Positions 34,239-45,767 of a stretch of DNA of 64,000 bases are shown piece after piece (the first letter of the stretch is position 1; each line of letters begins with the position of its first letter). The position numbers and the translations under genes were made by a program. The notes beneath the pieces are model-generated. The model was not told the DNA's origin. It saw only the letters and a list, made by a program, of their open reading frames with translations, and did no database searches. Source of the stretch: Thermothielavioides terrestris NRRL 8126 (lineage: Eukaryota; Ascomycota; Sordariomycetes; Sordariales; Chaetomiaceae). The stretch covers positions 248,001 to 312,000 of the forward strand of contig NC_016460.1 in assembly GCF_000226115.1 (NCBI RefSeq). Reading direction: 5' to 3'.

Positions 34239-34682
34239 TTATGTACGAATACAACGGAATAAATCATTGAAACTCCCCGTATCCCGTGTCCGAGCCCTGT
34301 CCTGTTCCCAACGTTCTTCATCCAAGCAACGCGCGCTGCACCACGCCGGGAGCCAGCGCCGCGCCCACCCCCCCCCCCCCCTAGCGGCCTCCTCCGCGGC
34401 GTCGAGATCAACACCCAGCCGCGCGAACAGCAGGCCCAGCTCGCCGTGGCGGCTGAGCGCGTGGCCGACGATCTCGAAGCCGAGCTCGCCGGCACGCGGC
34501 CTGATCTCGGCCTCGAACCTGGCGCCCAGCGCGCGCAGGTCGACCGCGTCCACGAACGCGTCGCGCGCCGCCGCCGCCGACAGCTTGCCCTTGAAGACGC
34601 GGAACGGCTCGAGGAAGCGCGACACGCCCTCGCCCTGGCTGAGGCCCTCGATCAACAGCGTGTCGGTGCGCACGCCGGCCAT
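34239..34682 (-). CDS. Hypothetical protein, doubtful
   Basis: The minus frame from ATG 34682 reads MAGVRTDTLLIEGLSQGEGV, then FRVFKGKLSAAAARDAFVDA and further Ala/Leu/Arg-rich helices. The first 100 codons have a coding-like pattern. After a poly-C tract (34,367-34,381) the frame becomes erratic, so the true 3' end is probably earlier or in another exon. No family recognised. It lies beside a phosphoesterase remnant and could be part of the same broken locus. Confidence 0.3.
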   Translation of the reverse strand: MAGVRTDTLLIEGLSQGEGVSRFLEPFRVFKGKLSAAAARDAFVDAVDLRALGARFEAEIRPRAGELGFEIVGHALSRHGELGLLFARLGVDLDAAEEAARGGGGWARRWLPAWCSARCLDEERWEQDRARTRDTGSFNDLFRCIRT

Positions 34683-34755
34683 CGTGTGTTGCGATCCTGT
34701 TGCGAACAAACAAGCGTTGTTGCTGCGTATCGGCCACCTGATCGACTACGACGCA

Positions 34756-34985
34756 GACCGCTCACATCCTCGAAGCCCAAACCGCCAGATACCGCAACAC
34801 CTTCCTCGTGCTCGGCAACCACGAGTTCTCATCTACTGCTGGACGCGCGAGCTCGTGGGAATGGAGAGGTGCGGGCGTGGGTGCTTGGCCACACGCACCA
34901 CTCTCGACCCGGATGGTGCGGGGCGTGGTGAGGCTGGTGGCGAACCAGAGAGGGGGTATGTCCTACCTGGGAGGCGAGGAGACGC
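34756..34985 (+). pseudogene. Calcineurin-like metallophosphoesterase remnant
   Basis: The plus strand reads AHILEAQTARYRNTFLVLGN followed by HEF, giving the metal-binding motif GNHE at 34814-34825. About 60 bp later, in a different frame, VRAWVLGHTHHS supplies the second motif GHTH (34887-34898), followed by LVANQRGGMSYLGG. Intact fungal members have roughly 100 or more residues between these motifs. A central deletion plus frameshift is therefore likely. Confidence 0.5.
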
Positions 34986-34988
34986 AGA

Positions 34989-35088
34989 TGGAGGAGGAGG
35001 AGGAGGAGGAGGAGGAGGAGGAGGAGGAGGAGGAGGAGGAGGAGGAGGAGGAGGAGGAGGAGGAGGAGGAGGAGGAGGAGGAGGAGGG
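34989..35088. repeat. (GGA)n microsatellite, about 100 bp
   Basis: Uninterrupted GGA/GAG trinucleotide run at the end of the phosphoesterase remnant. It creates long Glu, Gly, Leu, Pro and Ser open frames that are not genes. Confidence 0.95.
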
Positions 35089-35325
35089 TAAGAGGACCAG
35101 GGAAAGTGACGGCGGGCCCGGCCGGGGTTTGGTGCTGGCCTGGTTGCTGTCGTGTGAGAGTGAAGCAGGAGGGCTGGAAGCTGAGAGAAGGGGAGCCAGA
35201 TCTTCCAATCTGGATGAGCGGGGCGGCACACACGACGGAGTTGAGTTGTGCCTCCTCCTCTTCGTCGTGCCTTTTTTTTTACCTGCAGCGTCTCGCCTAC
35301 GAGGCGTCGGTATCATGTATGTCGG

Positions 35326-37600
35326 CTAAGTACCTGAAGCGTCGAGCCCAACAGCAGCATCCAGGGCCGCAGTCCCTCTCAGCAGGCCGTCGAAAAACGC
35401 CGTGTCGACGCCCTGGAACACCCAGTCGTCTACCCCGTCTACCCCGTCTGCCATAGAAGGAAGCGTTGGGTTGTCCCAGGCCGAACTGGGGCACTGCATC
35501 TCGCTTCCGCTCCACGGCGCTGCCGACTGCGTGGCTGACGCGAGGCCAAGCGCCTGTGCCTCGGTGGCAGCGATACCAAGCTGCGAACTCGTACGAGGCC
35601 GACTTTGCGCAGCAGAAACGTCGGCCGGCAACTCTCGCGATATTGGCCCCTGCCGGCAGATCCTGATGACGCCGAGGTACGGGATGGTCAAACGCAGCTC
35701 CTCTCCATGATGGAATCCCTCGTCGCCGCCGCCGCTGGCCCCAGCGCTCCTCGCTGCGTTGTAACTGCCGCCGCCCGCCGACGCGTCGGCCTCGATGTCG
35801 AGCAATCGGCGGATCAACTCAGCGCTCTTCGCAGTCGTCACGTCCCTGTTTCTCGTCTTGATCGCATCCATCCGCTCCAGCGCCTGATCCAGCATCGCCC
35901 GATCGGTCAGGCGCTGGTGCGCGAGGATGCTGGTGGGTCCTCGATGGTGGTGGGCATCGAGATGGGCGAGCAAGAGCGTCATGGCCGCCAGCAGCGCGAA
36001 GAAGTCGACGGGCCGCGAGCAGGACGAGCTGGGGTTGAAGGTCCGGTGCGCGATGAAGCGGCTCATGATCTCGCGGCTGGAGTTGACACACGTGATCTTG
36101 GAGTATTCGTCGACCGCGTTGTCGCCCACGCGCAGCATGAACGGGAGGTGGAGCTGGATCAGGAGGCCGTGGTAGTAGACGTGGGCTGCGAGCCGCTGCG
36201 TCTCCAGGAGCGTCTCCGGGGATCCCGGCGTCAAGCGGTGGAAGTCCGGGGCACGCCAGAAGCTGGCTGGCATGCTCCCGGCCACCTGGAGTAGCTCGTT
36301 GTCGATGGCCTGCGTTGCCGGCGCTTGGCTCGCGGGAAAGGGGCTTTCGTTACGCTCCAAGATTCGAGAAGCAACGACGGTGAGGAGCCTCTCGAACCTC
36401 CCCAGAGCGGGTTCGTTCCGCACGGCGGCCGCGGCCGCCATGCTCTTCTCGGATGTGCCCTGAGGCAGACCCAGCAGCAAACTCAGATGGCGGTCCAGGT
36501 AGACGATCCGAAACCACAAGAATTCGGGATCCGCGTCGAGGTCGGCGTCGATTCGCTTCAGCGGCGGCATGGGAGAGCGGTGAAGGCCCATCAACTGGGC
36601 GACCGACATTGCCCGGCGGAAAACAGCCCAAGCCCGCCGGAGGTTGCCACTGTTCATTTCGTATACGCCCTCCAGTATGATGCAGACCAGACAGTCGACG
36701 GTGCCGTGCATCTCGTCGTTGGTCGTGACCCACGTTCTGGCGGCCGTGACGAAGCGGCTCATGAGCACGCCCGGCGGCTCGGACAGGCCCTCTGTGTTCT
36801 CTCCCGAGGGGTTTTGCAGCGCGATCGCGATCGTCAACATGGCTCGGGCCAAGGTGACAGGAGGAGTGTCGGGACGAGGCAGATCCACTTCTGGGTACGG
36901 TGCTCGAAGCCGCTCGAGCGTCAGTTTGCTATGTGGTTGAGTGTTGCTCAAGAGCGTGTACCGCGCCGACCGGCGGCTTGCTCTGAGGAGGATTCTGACA
37001 TCATTCTGAGTGGGTAAAGCAGCAAACAAGGGGTTGGCGGTGCCTTCGGTCGCTCCGTCCGAGAGGCGCAATGCGCCTTGCGAGTCCGGGCTGGGAAAAA
37101 GTGAACTCGGCGGAGATTGTGGGGATCTCGCACTCTAGAAGAGGACGCATCAGAACAAAGGTAAACTGAGGGTACCAATGGACGATTACCTCGGAAGGAG
37201 TGTATGATGACGGATTGTACGCTGGCCGGCTTGAGATGTCGGAGCTTGGGGGCGAAGGTCCCTCTCGGCGCGGTGCTCTGCCATCCGTGTTGGCTGCCTC
37301 AGCGCCACGGCTGCTGGAAAGAATGCCATTCACCAGGTTCTCGACCGCGGCAATGCGTTCCCCGAGACGCCGGGTATCCCTTTTTGCAGGGAATGGGTCC
37401 TCGGCGATGTCCTGCGGAACGCAGCGCACACCGCGATGCTGGCAGCTGATGCAAGTGACCTCGCCGGGCGAAGCAAACATGCAGCGGATCTTGCGTCGCT
37501 TGCACTCCCAGCAGGATCTGGTTCCTTTCCTGAGCTTTCTCCGCTTCGCCAACGGCGGAGCTGCTTCGCTGCCGGCCTTGTCGTCCGGGACGTCGACCAT
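35326..37600 (-). CDS. Zn2Cys6 transcription factor, 739 aa
   Basis: Exons 37600-37190 and 37134-35326 (minus) join in frame to 739 residues across a 55-bp intron. The N-terminus carries the binuclear zinc cluster, with Cys at 30, 33, 40, 50, 53 and 60 (CWECKRRKIRC...CISCQHRGVRC), preceded by a basic KRRKLRK stretch. A fungal_trans middle homology region follows (about 200-500), with RRAWAVFRRAMSVAQLMGLH and WFRIVYLDRHLSLLLGL. It acts in the nucleus as a DNA-binding regulator. It is divergent from the MFS transporter at 38,061, an arrangement common in metabolite clusters. A TCG-N5-CGA site sits between them. Its targets are unknown. Confidence 0.9.
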
Positions 37601-38060
37601 CTCGTAAGTCAGCGTCAGGTCGGTCGATGCGGATCAAAGTGTTTGGGAAGATGGAGGGGATTGGTCTTAATTCCGCCGCGGTCGAAAGGCTTAGCGAGTC
37701 GCTGCAACTCCACCTAGCTTGGGATTTGTCAGACAGCGGCACTGGCAGCCTCCGAGCGCAGACATCTCGCGTCGACCCTTGTATTTTCTAGAAGGTTACG
37801 CAGGTAGCGTGTGCTCACAAAGAGCGATCGAGTTCCGAAACACGCGGAGCGGAGGCAAGTCCGGCGGAGACATGCGGCGGATGTCTTCGTCTCAGGGGTC
37901 GCATATAAACCAAACGCGACCATGGAGCGTCAACAGTCTTGCTTAGCCCCTGAGGCACGCACGCCAACCATTCCAAAATCCGGCACTCATCCTCTGACCG
38001 ACGGGTATGGTCGCCAGGTGCTGTCATTGACCACTGTCTGCTCCTCAATCCCACCTCGGC
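37601..38060. promoter_or_regulatory. Shared divergent promoter of regulator and transporter
   Basis: 460 bp between start codons pointing away from each other. Contains the TCG-N5-CGA palindrome listed next and several GC-rich CGG/CCG triplets. Confidence 0.55.
37828..37838. promoter_or_regulatory. TCG-N5-CGA palindrome
   Basis: TCGAGTTCCGA, the same half-site arrangement as at 29,610-29,620. Could be an autoregulatory site of the Zn2Cys6 protein; unproven. Confidence 0.4.
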
Positions 38061-39433
38061 ATGAAGATGGCAACCCACCCCAACCCAGATAGCCCTCGCG
38101 ACGTCAACACGGCAACGACCCAGCACGACAGCGACACCGGGACCAGGCGGTCCGACCTGGAAGAGAAACCTGCCCCGGCTCGGCCTCTGGCGCCCTCTGG
38201 CGCCGCCCCAGATAGCCCTCCCAATGGCGGCCTGGTCGCGTGGCTCCAGGTCGTCGGCGGCTTCCTGATCTACTTCAGCACCTGGGGCCTGATCAGCGCA
38301 TTCCCGGTGTTGCAAACCTACTACGAGTCTGGCACACTGTTTGAGGCCTCGTCATCCAACATCTCCTGGATCGGCTCGATCCAGTCCTTCCTGCTCCAGC
38401 TGACCGGCGTCCTCTCGGGCCCGATCTACGACCGCGGCTACATGCGGGCGCTGCTCCTCGCCGGCAGCTTCCTGATCGTCTTCGGCCTCATGATGCTCTC
38501 GCTCTGCACGCAGTACTGGCAGGCGCTGCTCTCGCAGGCCCTCTGTATCGGCATCGGCGCGGGGCTGCTGTTCGTGCCGACCGTGTCGCTGATCCCGACC
38601 TGGTTCGGCACGCGCGTCGGCCTCGCCGTCGGCATCGCCGCCTCGGGCTCCTCCATCGGCGGCGTCGTCTACCCGGTCGTGCTCTCGCGCCTGCTCGCGC
38701 AGGTCGGTTTCGCCTGGGCCGTGCGCGCGGTCGGCTTGTCGGCTTCGTCGCGCTGGCCACCTTCGCGGTGCCGCTGGCCGCGCTCAGGATGCGCGTCGGG
38801 GCCCGCACGGCCAAGCCGCGCGCCGCCGTGGACTGGTCGGCCTTCCGCGACGTGCCCTTCATGCTCTTCACGCTCGCCGTCTTCCTCGTCTTCGTCGGCC
38901 AGACCGTCCTGCTGTTCTACGTCTCCTTCTACCCGGCCGACCGCGGCCTGACCGACACGTCGCTGGCCTTCTACAACGCGGCCGTGTTCAACGCGGCCTC
39001 CACGCTGGGGCGCATCCTACCCAATGCGCTGTCCGACCGCATCGGCGTCTTCAACACCATCGCGCCGCTGAGCCTGCTGCTGGGCGCGACGCTGTTCTGC
39101 CTCCTCGCCGTGCGCAACGCCGCCGGCGTCGTCGTCATGGCCGTGGTCACGGGCTTTACCAGCGGCGTGGTCATCGCCCTGCCCCCCGTGTGCTTCCGCT
39201 TGCTGACCGCGAACAAGGCCATGATCGGCACCCGCGTCGGGCAGGGGTTTGCCATGATCAGCTTTGCTTTGCTGCTAGCTGGGCCGAGCGCCGGCGCCAT
39301 TCTTGGGAGTGCCGGACAGCGGAATTGGACGGGCCTGTGGGTGTATGCGGCTGCCACGGTGTGTGCCGGCGCTGTCGTCTTGTTTTGCCTGCGGTTCATG
39401 AGGTCGGGGCTGGCCTTGACGGTGAAGTGTTGA
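38061..39433 (+). CDS. MCT-type MFS transporter with an apparent 1-nt frameshift
   Basis: The first frame starts MKMATHPNPDSP and codes for a cytosolic N-terminus and about six helices: GGLVAWLQVVGGFLIYFSTW, SWIGSIQSFLLQLTGVLSGP and LLFVPTVSLIPTWFGTRVGL. Near 38,735-38,741 the coding sense shifts frame and continues with FVALATFAVPLAALRMRVGA and six more helices to TGA 39433. No GT-AG pair in the right phase explains the shift. One missing base at this point would account for it, giving about 457 residues in total. The family is the fungal monocarboxylate/riboflavin-like MFS porters. Either the gene is broken in this strain or the assembly has an indel. Confidence 0.8.
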
Positions 39434-39624
39434 TCCGGGGGAGCAATCACGGTGCGGTTTCGTCGCCTATGCCAGTCTGTATTGTATATCTAGGACTCTA
39501 GAGAACTCGTATATTGAAAAGGAACTTGTAAATCAAAGCTGCGCTTCCATGAGTTAGGCGACCCCGCCGAGTCCACTCCTGCGTGGTGAAGACAGGCGTG
39601 TTTGCGTAGGCTCGAGCTGTGTAG

Positions 39625-39966
39625 GGAGCCGTGATAGAGAACAACGCACTTCCGGAGGGAACGTTACAGGCGGCCATCGACGAAGCGACGCACATGTCCA
39701 ATACGGCCAACCAGAAGTACCCGCCCGCGGCAACTGTCATGGCCGGCTCCATCAGCCAGCTGGTGGGACCCGAGTAGGGCCAGAACCACGGCGTTGTCCT
39801 GTTTTGGTACACCAGGAACGAGCAGGACGACGGCCGGATTCCCAACTTCCCCCCCGACAAGGTCAACGTCGACTGCAACTGCGGCGATCTGCTCAGCAAT
39901 GGCACGCTGATAGTCACGCCCAGCCACTATCTGTACGAGCAGGTCTCGACGGATGGACCGCAGTGA
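39625..39966 (+). pseudogene. Gene fragment with a RIP-type stop
   Basis: The plus frame reads ENNALPEGTLQAAIDEATHM, MAGSISQLVGPE, then TAG (39775-39777), then [20 protein letters not shown] and [20 protein letters not shown], ending DGPQ and TGA. Codon use is island-like. The TAG is what a CAG codon gives after a C-to-T change in CpA. No start codon or signal peptide is linked to it. Family not recognised. Confidence 0.4.
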
Positions 39967-40570
39967 CTCATCTAGAGAAGATCGACCGTGTCTGAAGGCG
40001 CTGTTTTGCATCACTGCGGTGGAGGGCGGACAGGTAGAATTACGCAGCACAGGCTGGCTTGATTCTTCCTTAGCCCCAAACGTCGTGCGCACAGTCTGTA
40101 TGCCTGTGCAGCGTGAGTGGTAACACTCAGCCCCTTATCCCTTCGCAAAGTCCGTTGTCACTGTCATTGAAATGCGAAAATGTGTCCGATGGCCTGGTTC
40201 CAAGCACAATCCTGAGCGCAGAGGTCCATGTGATACTAGTTTTCATCTACCGCGACCAGCCCAACGACCGGAGGACCGGGAGCCCAACGTGGGACGGTGA
40301 AAGGTTGGACGCCGGGTTATCATACGATCTTCCCCGAACCCACGTAGGATGGCCAACCGGTGCACCAGCTGGGCCCAACTCACACCTTAGAATCTCCCTG
40401 GCGTTACAGAAGCATGAGCCCACGTTAGAGCCAGCGGCCAGCAGAAGCGAAACAGACATAAAACGGGGCGCGCCATCGCAAAACCACATCTCAGCACCCG
40501 GCTCTTCCCGCACTCCGCCGTGTCACTTGACCACACCAGATTCCACCCTGTGTCCACGCCTGCATCGACA
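39967..40570. other. Upstream region of the small secreted protein
   Basis: No gene seen; open frames overlap on both strands. Probably the promoter of the gene at 40,571. Confidence 0.4.
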
Positions 40571-40828
40571 ATGCACCTCCGCACCGTTCTCACCCTGGCC
40601 GCCGTCTCCCTGGCACCGGCGCTTGCCGCCCCCGACCGGCCACCCCTGGGAGGGTGCACCGCCGACATCCCGTGCCAGCCGGGCACGTACTGCTGCTCCT
40701 CCACCGACCTTGTGGACCAGATCTGGGTCTGCACCGCGCTGGGCAGGTGGGTGAAGAGCGCGCAGTGCAACCACTGGTGCTGCAGCACGACCTTTGAGCC
40801 TGTGTCCAGCCTCTACTGCGTCTGCTAG
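40571..40828 (+). CDS. Small cysteine-rich secreted protein, 85 aa
   Basis: A single-exon gene from ATG 40571 to TAG 40828. Residues 1-19/20 (MHLRTVLTLAAVSLAPALAA) form a clear signal peptide. The mature part of about 65 residues holds ten Cys, including two CC pairs, in the order C, C, CC, C, C, CC, C, C. This suggests a compact disulphide-bonded fold. Such proteins are typical of fungal effectors, antimicrobial peptides or surface-active proteins. The hydrophobin spacing is not met because single Cys residues precede and separate the pairs differently. It lies within 500 bp of the repeat-rich block, a common site for fast-evolving secreted genes. Function unknown. Confidence 0.75.
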   Translation: MHLRTVLTLAAVSLAPALAAPDRPPLGGCTADIPCQPGTYCCSSTDLVDQIWVCTALGRWVKSAQCNHWCCSTTFEPVSSLYCVC

Positions 40829-41429
40829 GGGAGCGAGGTCGATGTCGGGGTTGTTCTCGCTTCTGGGGGTCTGCTACGAATGGGGACTGAGTCAAGAGGA
40901 TGGCAGTGCACCTGTAGGTCTATAGCCTTGCTCCATTCCAGTTGGGTACTTTTCTGCTCACCATGTGGACTTCCTTCGGTTACCTAGGCACCGCTTCCAG
41001 CCTGTTTCTACTCCTCCACGCTAGCGGGCAGGTGGGACATGAAGCCAATAGGGATAGAGTATGGGGCGAGAATAGGACAGTATAGGGCGATATGAGGTCT
41101 TACAAACACGTGTGAGCTGTGACACTGCCTCCGCTTATGAAATGCGTCACCTCGGCGCTGACGCTAGGTCTACCCTCGTGGCCATGGAAAGGAGTCACAA
41201 GTTGGGAACAACTAGCACGATAGTGGGAGATGTTGGAACCGCTACGCAGGCTTAGGAAGATGAAGCTATCACGATATAAGCGAGATATACAACTAGGATC
41301 AATTATAGTGTTGAAGATGTTGTATTGTAGAAGAGAGGCTCTTCAGGAGCCTAGTCTTAGGTGGCAGTTGGGCATCAAGCTAGTAGATCCTAATCTCGGT
41401 AGGCTGGCCTAGAGCCCTAGGCTAGGCCA
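40829..41429. other. Right boundary of the gene island
   Basis: Composition turns TpA-rich between about 41,200 and 41,420. A 60-codon frame at 41,230 is not supported. No gene seen. Confidence 0.5.
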
Positions 41430-42340
41430 GTTCTAATATACCCCCCTAGGTCGAGCCTCCGGCTCTAGCCTACTAAATCTAGTAATCTATAAAGCTATTC
41501 TCAATACTATGTCCTTCCTAATCTAGCAATTTTATAGTATTAAAGTCCTTTTGTTATCGCTCTAATCTACTGAGCCTTATACATCTATCTATCTTAATCC
41601 TATATATTACACTGTAAATTAAACCCTCTATTTAGCTAGAGCCTTCTTCTAGCCCTAGGTTTCTTCCTTCTATACCGTTTAGTAGGTATATATCTCGATA
41701 AAGGCCTAGATATCTACTAGATTAAGTATTTCTATAAACTTCTTATAGGGCTCTAGTTCTAGTACCTTTGTTAGGCCGTTGGCTAATATCTAGTTCAAGG
41801 GTATATAATCTATATTAACCCTTTTATTCTAAGCTTCTTAGTATAGCTAGTAGTTATAAATGTCGATATATTTTAGCTTTATCTATAGTATAGGTATCTT
41901 AGCGTTAATTAGTTGAATTATCTATTTATTATTATACTAGATCGATAGGATCTTATTATCTAGATAGATCTCTAATGCCTTTAATAGGCGCTAAAGGAAT
42001 ATACCTTCTTTCGCTATCTATACGAGTATCAATAGCTCTACTTCTATAGTCGATATAGTTACTATATCCTATTTACTAGTTCGCTAGGCGATTAGCCCTT
42101 TAAATAGGATAATAGTATAACCTTATAAGCTCTTATAATTAATACTGTTGTTAGCGAAGCTAATATCGCTAACTATAATTAGAATGTCTCCTCCTCCTAG
42201 TTAGAGGGCCTAGAACCTTGTTCAATAGAGGTATTATAATACTTGATTAGCTACATAGTAGTGTTTAAGTCCTAGGTTCTAATTAAACTATATAAGCTTA
42301 GAGGCTATAAAGGCAATATCTAAGTAGATATTAACAACGA
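41430..42340 (-). mobile_element. Ty1/copia remnant (RNase H end)
   Basis: Minus-strand reading near 42,120-41,910 gives GYTI.LFKGLIA, then TISTIEVELLILV and AKEGIFL. This corresponds to the copia RNase H block (G.I...SWRS..Q..TV..ST.EAE...L), with Trp and Gln codons turned to stops. Only the 3' end of pol is recognisable. Its LTRs were not identified. Confidence 0.6.
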
Positions 42341-42348
42341 TATATAGG

Positions 42349-42570
42349 TGATGCGGAGAAGTGCTATAGATACATAGAATAACAAGATGTAGATTAATGA
42401 TGGTGGTAGATCGAAGATCTAGGCGGTAGGGCGCTAAGAAATATATGTCTGCAAGGCAGAACATATATACGTATACCGCTTGCCCGAATAGGCCTAGCGT
42501 CGCAAAGTCTACAACGTAGGGCGTAGGGCACCCTTATCAAATCTATATACACAGACATATAGGTCATATA
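42349..42570 (-). repeat. Possible 3' LTR of element D
   Basis: The segment begins TGATGCGG and ends TCATATA (RIP-altered CA end) directly next to a purine tract. No second copy is visible in the window, so the limits are tentative. Confidence 0.35.
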
Positions 42571-45154
42571 ACCCCCCTGTTCCTCCTACCCTATATCAAG
42601 TCCAGGCCTATAGGAAAAAACAGCAATGCCCTCATTGCCTTACCTATCTAGATCCTCTATATCGTTAAATACCCTTAAATCGAGTACTACGACGTAGGGC
42701 TAGAAGCGTAGTGCTAGATTGATCTAGATAGCGATCAACTAATTTCTTCTATATCTTGTTATCGCTAATAGGAACAGGGTTCTTATAAGGCTAGCTACGC
42801 TTATAGGCCAGTTAAGGTGCCTAATCAGGTATAGGAGGCTCCTCTTAAGAGACTAGGCAATCCAAATAATCGCCTTTATAAGCCTAGTATTCGTTGATCA
42901 GGCGCTATATATAGCGTAGCTTATATATAGTCTTCTAGACTCTCTCTTCTCGGCTATAGCCAGTCTATTTGATTAAGTATTTAAGGCCTTTGCGTATAAC
43001 CTTATAGTTAAGGATTATATTAACCTTATATTTATCGCCCAATTCGTTGTTATTAGAAGAGCGGTCCAATTAAGAGTCGACGATTAGGCTAAAAGGCGAT
43101 ATATTACAGCTAAATAGATCCTCTTCCTAAGGGGCTAGGCAAAGGTGAGCGATAGAAACGACTAGATAGATACCTATATTGGCTAGAAGATCTAGTTTAT
43201 ATACTAGGCGTTTAATATAGTGCTTGATTAGAAAAGGCCTAACGCGCTATTGCAAATACTTCTAAGACAGGTTGCCTAGGAGATAGTAACTATCATATAG
43301 GCGTAAATAAACCTTATCGCCTATATTGAACTCAATGTCGTAATATTTACTATTATAACGGCGCTTAGCGTATACTACTATAAAGTCTATACTTAATTGA
43401 GCATCCTAATGTAGAGTATCTTATAAAGCTAGAATAGTAGCTAGCTTAGTAGTAGCCTAGTTAGTAAAAGCTTCTAAAGGTCTAGGAAGCTTAAAGTCGA
43501 AGAGCTACTTATAAGACGAGGATTTAATAGCTTTAGTATAAACGTTGTTAAGGTACTATTATAGAGATACAATAATATTTAGCTAATTGCCTTTAAGGCA
43601 CTTGAATATATAGAAGCGGATTATAATTTCTATAGTCTAGTTCTTATATTCTAAAAGGCTATCCACTTATAGGTAGTAGGATATTGTTATTAGCAATTTA
43701 GTGCCTAGAGCCTTCTAAACGCCTTGCTAAAGGTTAGAAGTAAACTTATAATCGTAGTTAGAGATGATTGTAGTAGGTATACCCTAGTCGCTAAAAAGCA
43801 GTTAGCAAATTAGAATATACCCCTATTCCTAAGCCAAATAGCTAGAATTGCCTAGAATAAAGAGGGTATACTTTAATAACTTGTAAGATACTGTAAGCAA
43901 GCTATCGAAGTGGTTGTAGTTCAGGAGCTGCTAAGGCGAACTAGTAGCTAAGACCTTCGGTAGGCCTAGAATAAAATCAATAGCAATAACGTATATCGGC
44001 AAGGTATTAGATAGTCGAATTGGTTAATAGTTGCCTAGTTTAGGGCGACGATCTATTGCATTAACTTAGTACTTTAGGTATAGTTTAATATACTTCTTAA
44101 CGTTATAGGTTTTATAGGCTATCGATATACCTTATAAATTATATAATATCCGCTTAGTGCTAAAGTAGTACTTCTTATTGTAGATAGCTTCTAGAATAGT
44201 TTAAATTATATTGTAAAGTATATAGAGCAAGTGTAATCTATCTAGTTGAATATTATAGAGAAGGCTATCTACAAGGATAAATAGGAGGCTAGGCTAAGAA
44301 AAAACTTTGCTACTACCCTCAGTAGCCAATTCGATAGTAAGATCTTTAATAATAGCGACGTACTTAGCGTTATAAGAGTATATAGCTATAAATCGAGCTT
44401 AGAGGTCGTCGTCCAACTTCGCTTCTACGAAGGCGAACTAGATGTTGTTAAAGACTACGTCGTTGTCACCAGAGCCATTCTCATAGTTCAGATCATCCTA
44501 TAGAGCTTTTAAACGGCTAAGCGTATTAGGTACCAAGTTTAGGTAGCCTAAAAGGTAATAGATCTCCAAGTTGTACTATAAGAGGTAAATAGAGGCGTTA
44601 ATAAGCCTATAATTAGCCTACTTAGTAGAAGACGTATCTAAAATAGTCTAGTTAACAATACCTTTTATAGAGGTATAATCTATAAGGACAACAACTAGCT
44701 TATATAATGAATAGATCGTAGTATATAGCTTTTTAACTGCCTAGACAAAGCAAGCGACTTCCTACTTAAAAGGTCTATACTAGAGTTCCTCCTTTATAAG
44801 GTACTAGCTTAGGAATATAATAGGCCGAACCTAGGTTAATAGGATAACAGTTCTAGGCTTCTACTTATAACCATTAGCAAAGTAGAACGCTATAACGCTA
44901 AAGCTATGCTCTAGACATCTATCGATCTATAAGAAAAGGGTCTTGTCAAAGTCAAAGTGGACTAAGATAGTCGGGTCTAGCTTATAAATAGTATCCTAAA
45001 TAGCTTTGAAAGAGGCTTTCTTAGCAAGCGTAGATTCGAAGGAGATCTTAGCGCAATAGGCGGTACGCTTGCTAGGGTTTCCATTCTATACCTAGCTAGT
45101 AGCTTAGCCTTTTATAAACAGTATAGTCTTATAGTTCTAGAGAGGCTCGATAAG

Positions 45155-45767
45155 CTATATATAGTATAGGATTAGATAGTGTAAAAACCCTAATACGCTA
45201 ATATACTGCTCTAGAGCCTTTAGATTATTCGGAAAGGCGAGGTTCCTAAAGGCGGCGATATAGTGCTCTATATTAGTTAGTCCAAATCCATCGACGTAGA
45301 AACCAAGCAGCTCTATACTAGGGTATACAATATATAATTTAGCTAGTGCAATAGAGATATTTTTCTTTTTAAACAAGCTAAAGATAGTTTCTAGATACTT
45401 AGCGTACTTATCTATAGTATCGCTAAAGATAATAATATCGTCGATAAATATATAGACGAAAGAGGTATAAAGGCAAAGCAACTAATCTATAAAGCGCTAG
45501 ATATATATAGAGGTATTACAGTAGTTTATTAGATATACTTTTAGCTATTCTAATCTACAAAGGCTAATCAAGGTAAAGCAGTTACAATATAGAGGATATA
45601 TATCGAATTAATAGAAGAAGGATATAGCATCAATCGCAGAAATAAACTTCTTACCTTATAGATATACAATAATGTCCAATTACAAAGGCAAAGAGTAGTT
45701 GTTAGGTACTATAACCTTGTTGAGAGTATATAAATCGATGACTATATAGCCCTTGATCTTACTATAA
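45155..45767 (-). pseudogene. Reverse transcriptase of element D
   Basis: The minus strand reads VIDLYTLNKVIVPNNYSLPL just downstream of the element C junction. After a few stops comes a 108-codon open run (45481-45155) with FIDDIIIFSDT, the xxDD active site of Ty3/gypsy RT, then IELLGFYVDGFGLT, the conserved FLG-type block. This is the longest intact transposon frame in the right block. Confidence 0.8.

Noticed and set aside
33041..34495. 484-codon minus-strand frame
   Set aside because: Antisense shadow of the catalase exon 3.
34408..35329. Long Glu-, Gly-, Pro-, Leu- and Ser-rich frames over the GGA tract
   Set aside because: All arise from one trinucleotide microsatellite read in six frames.
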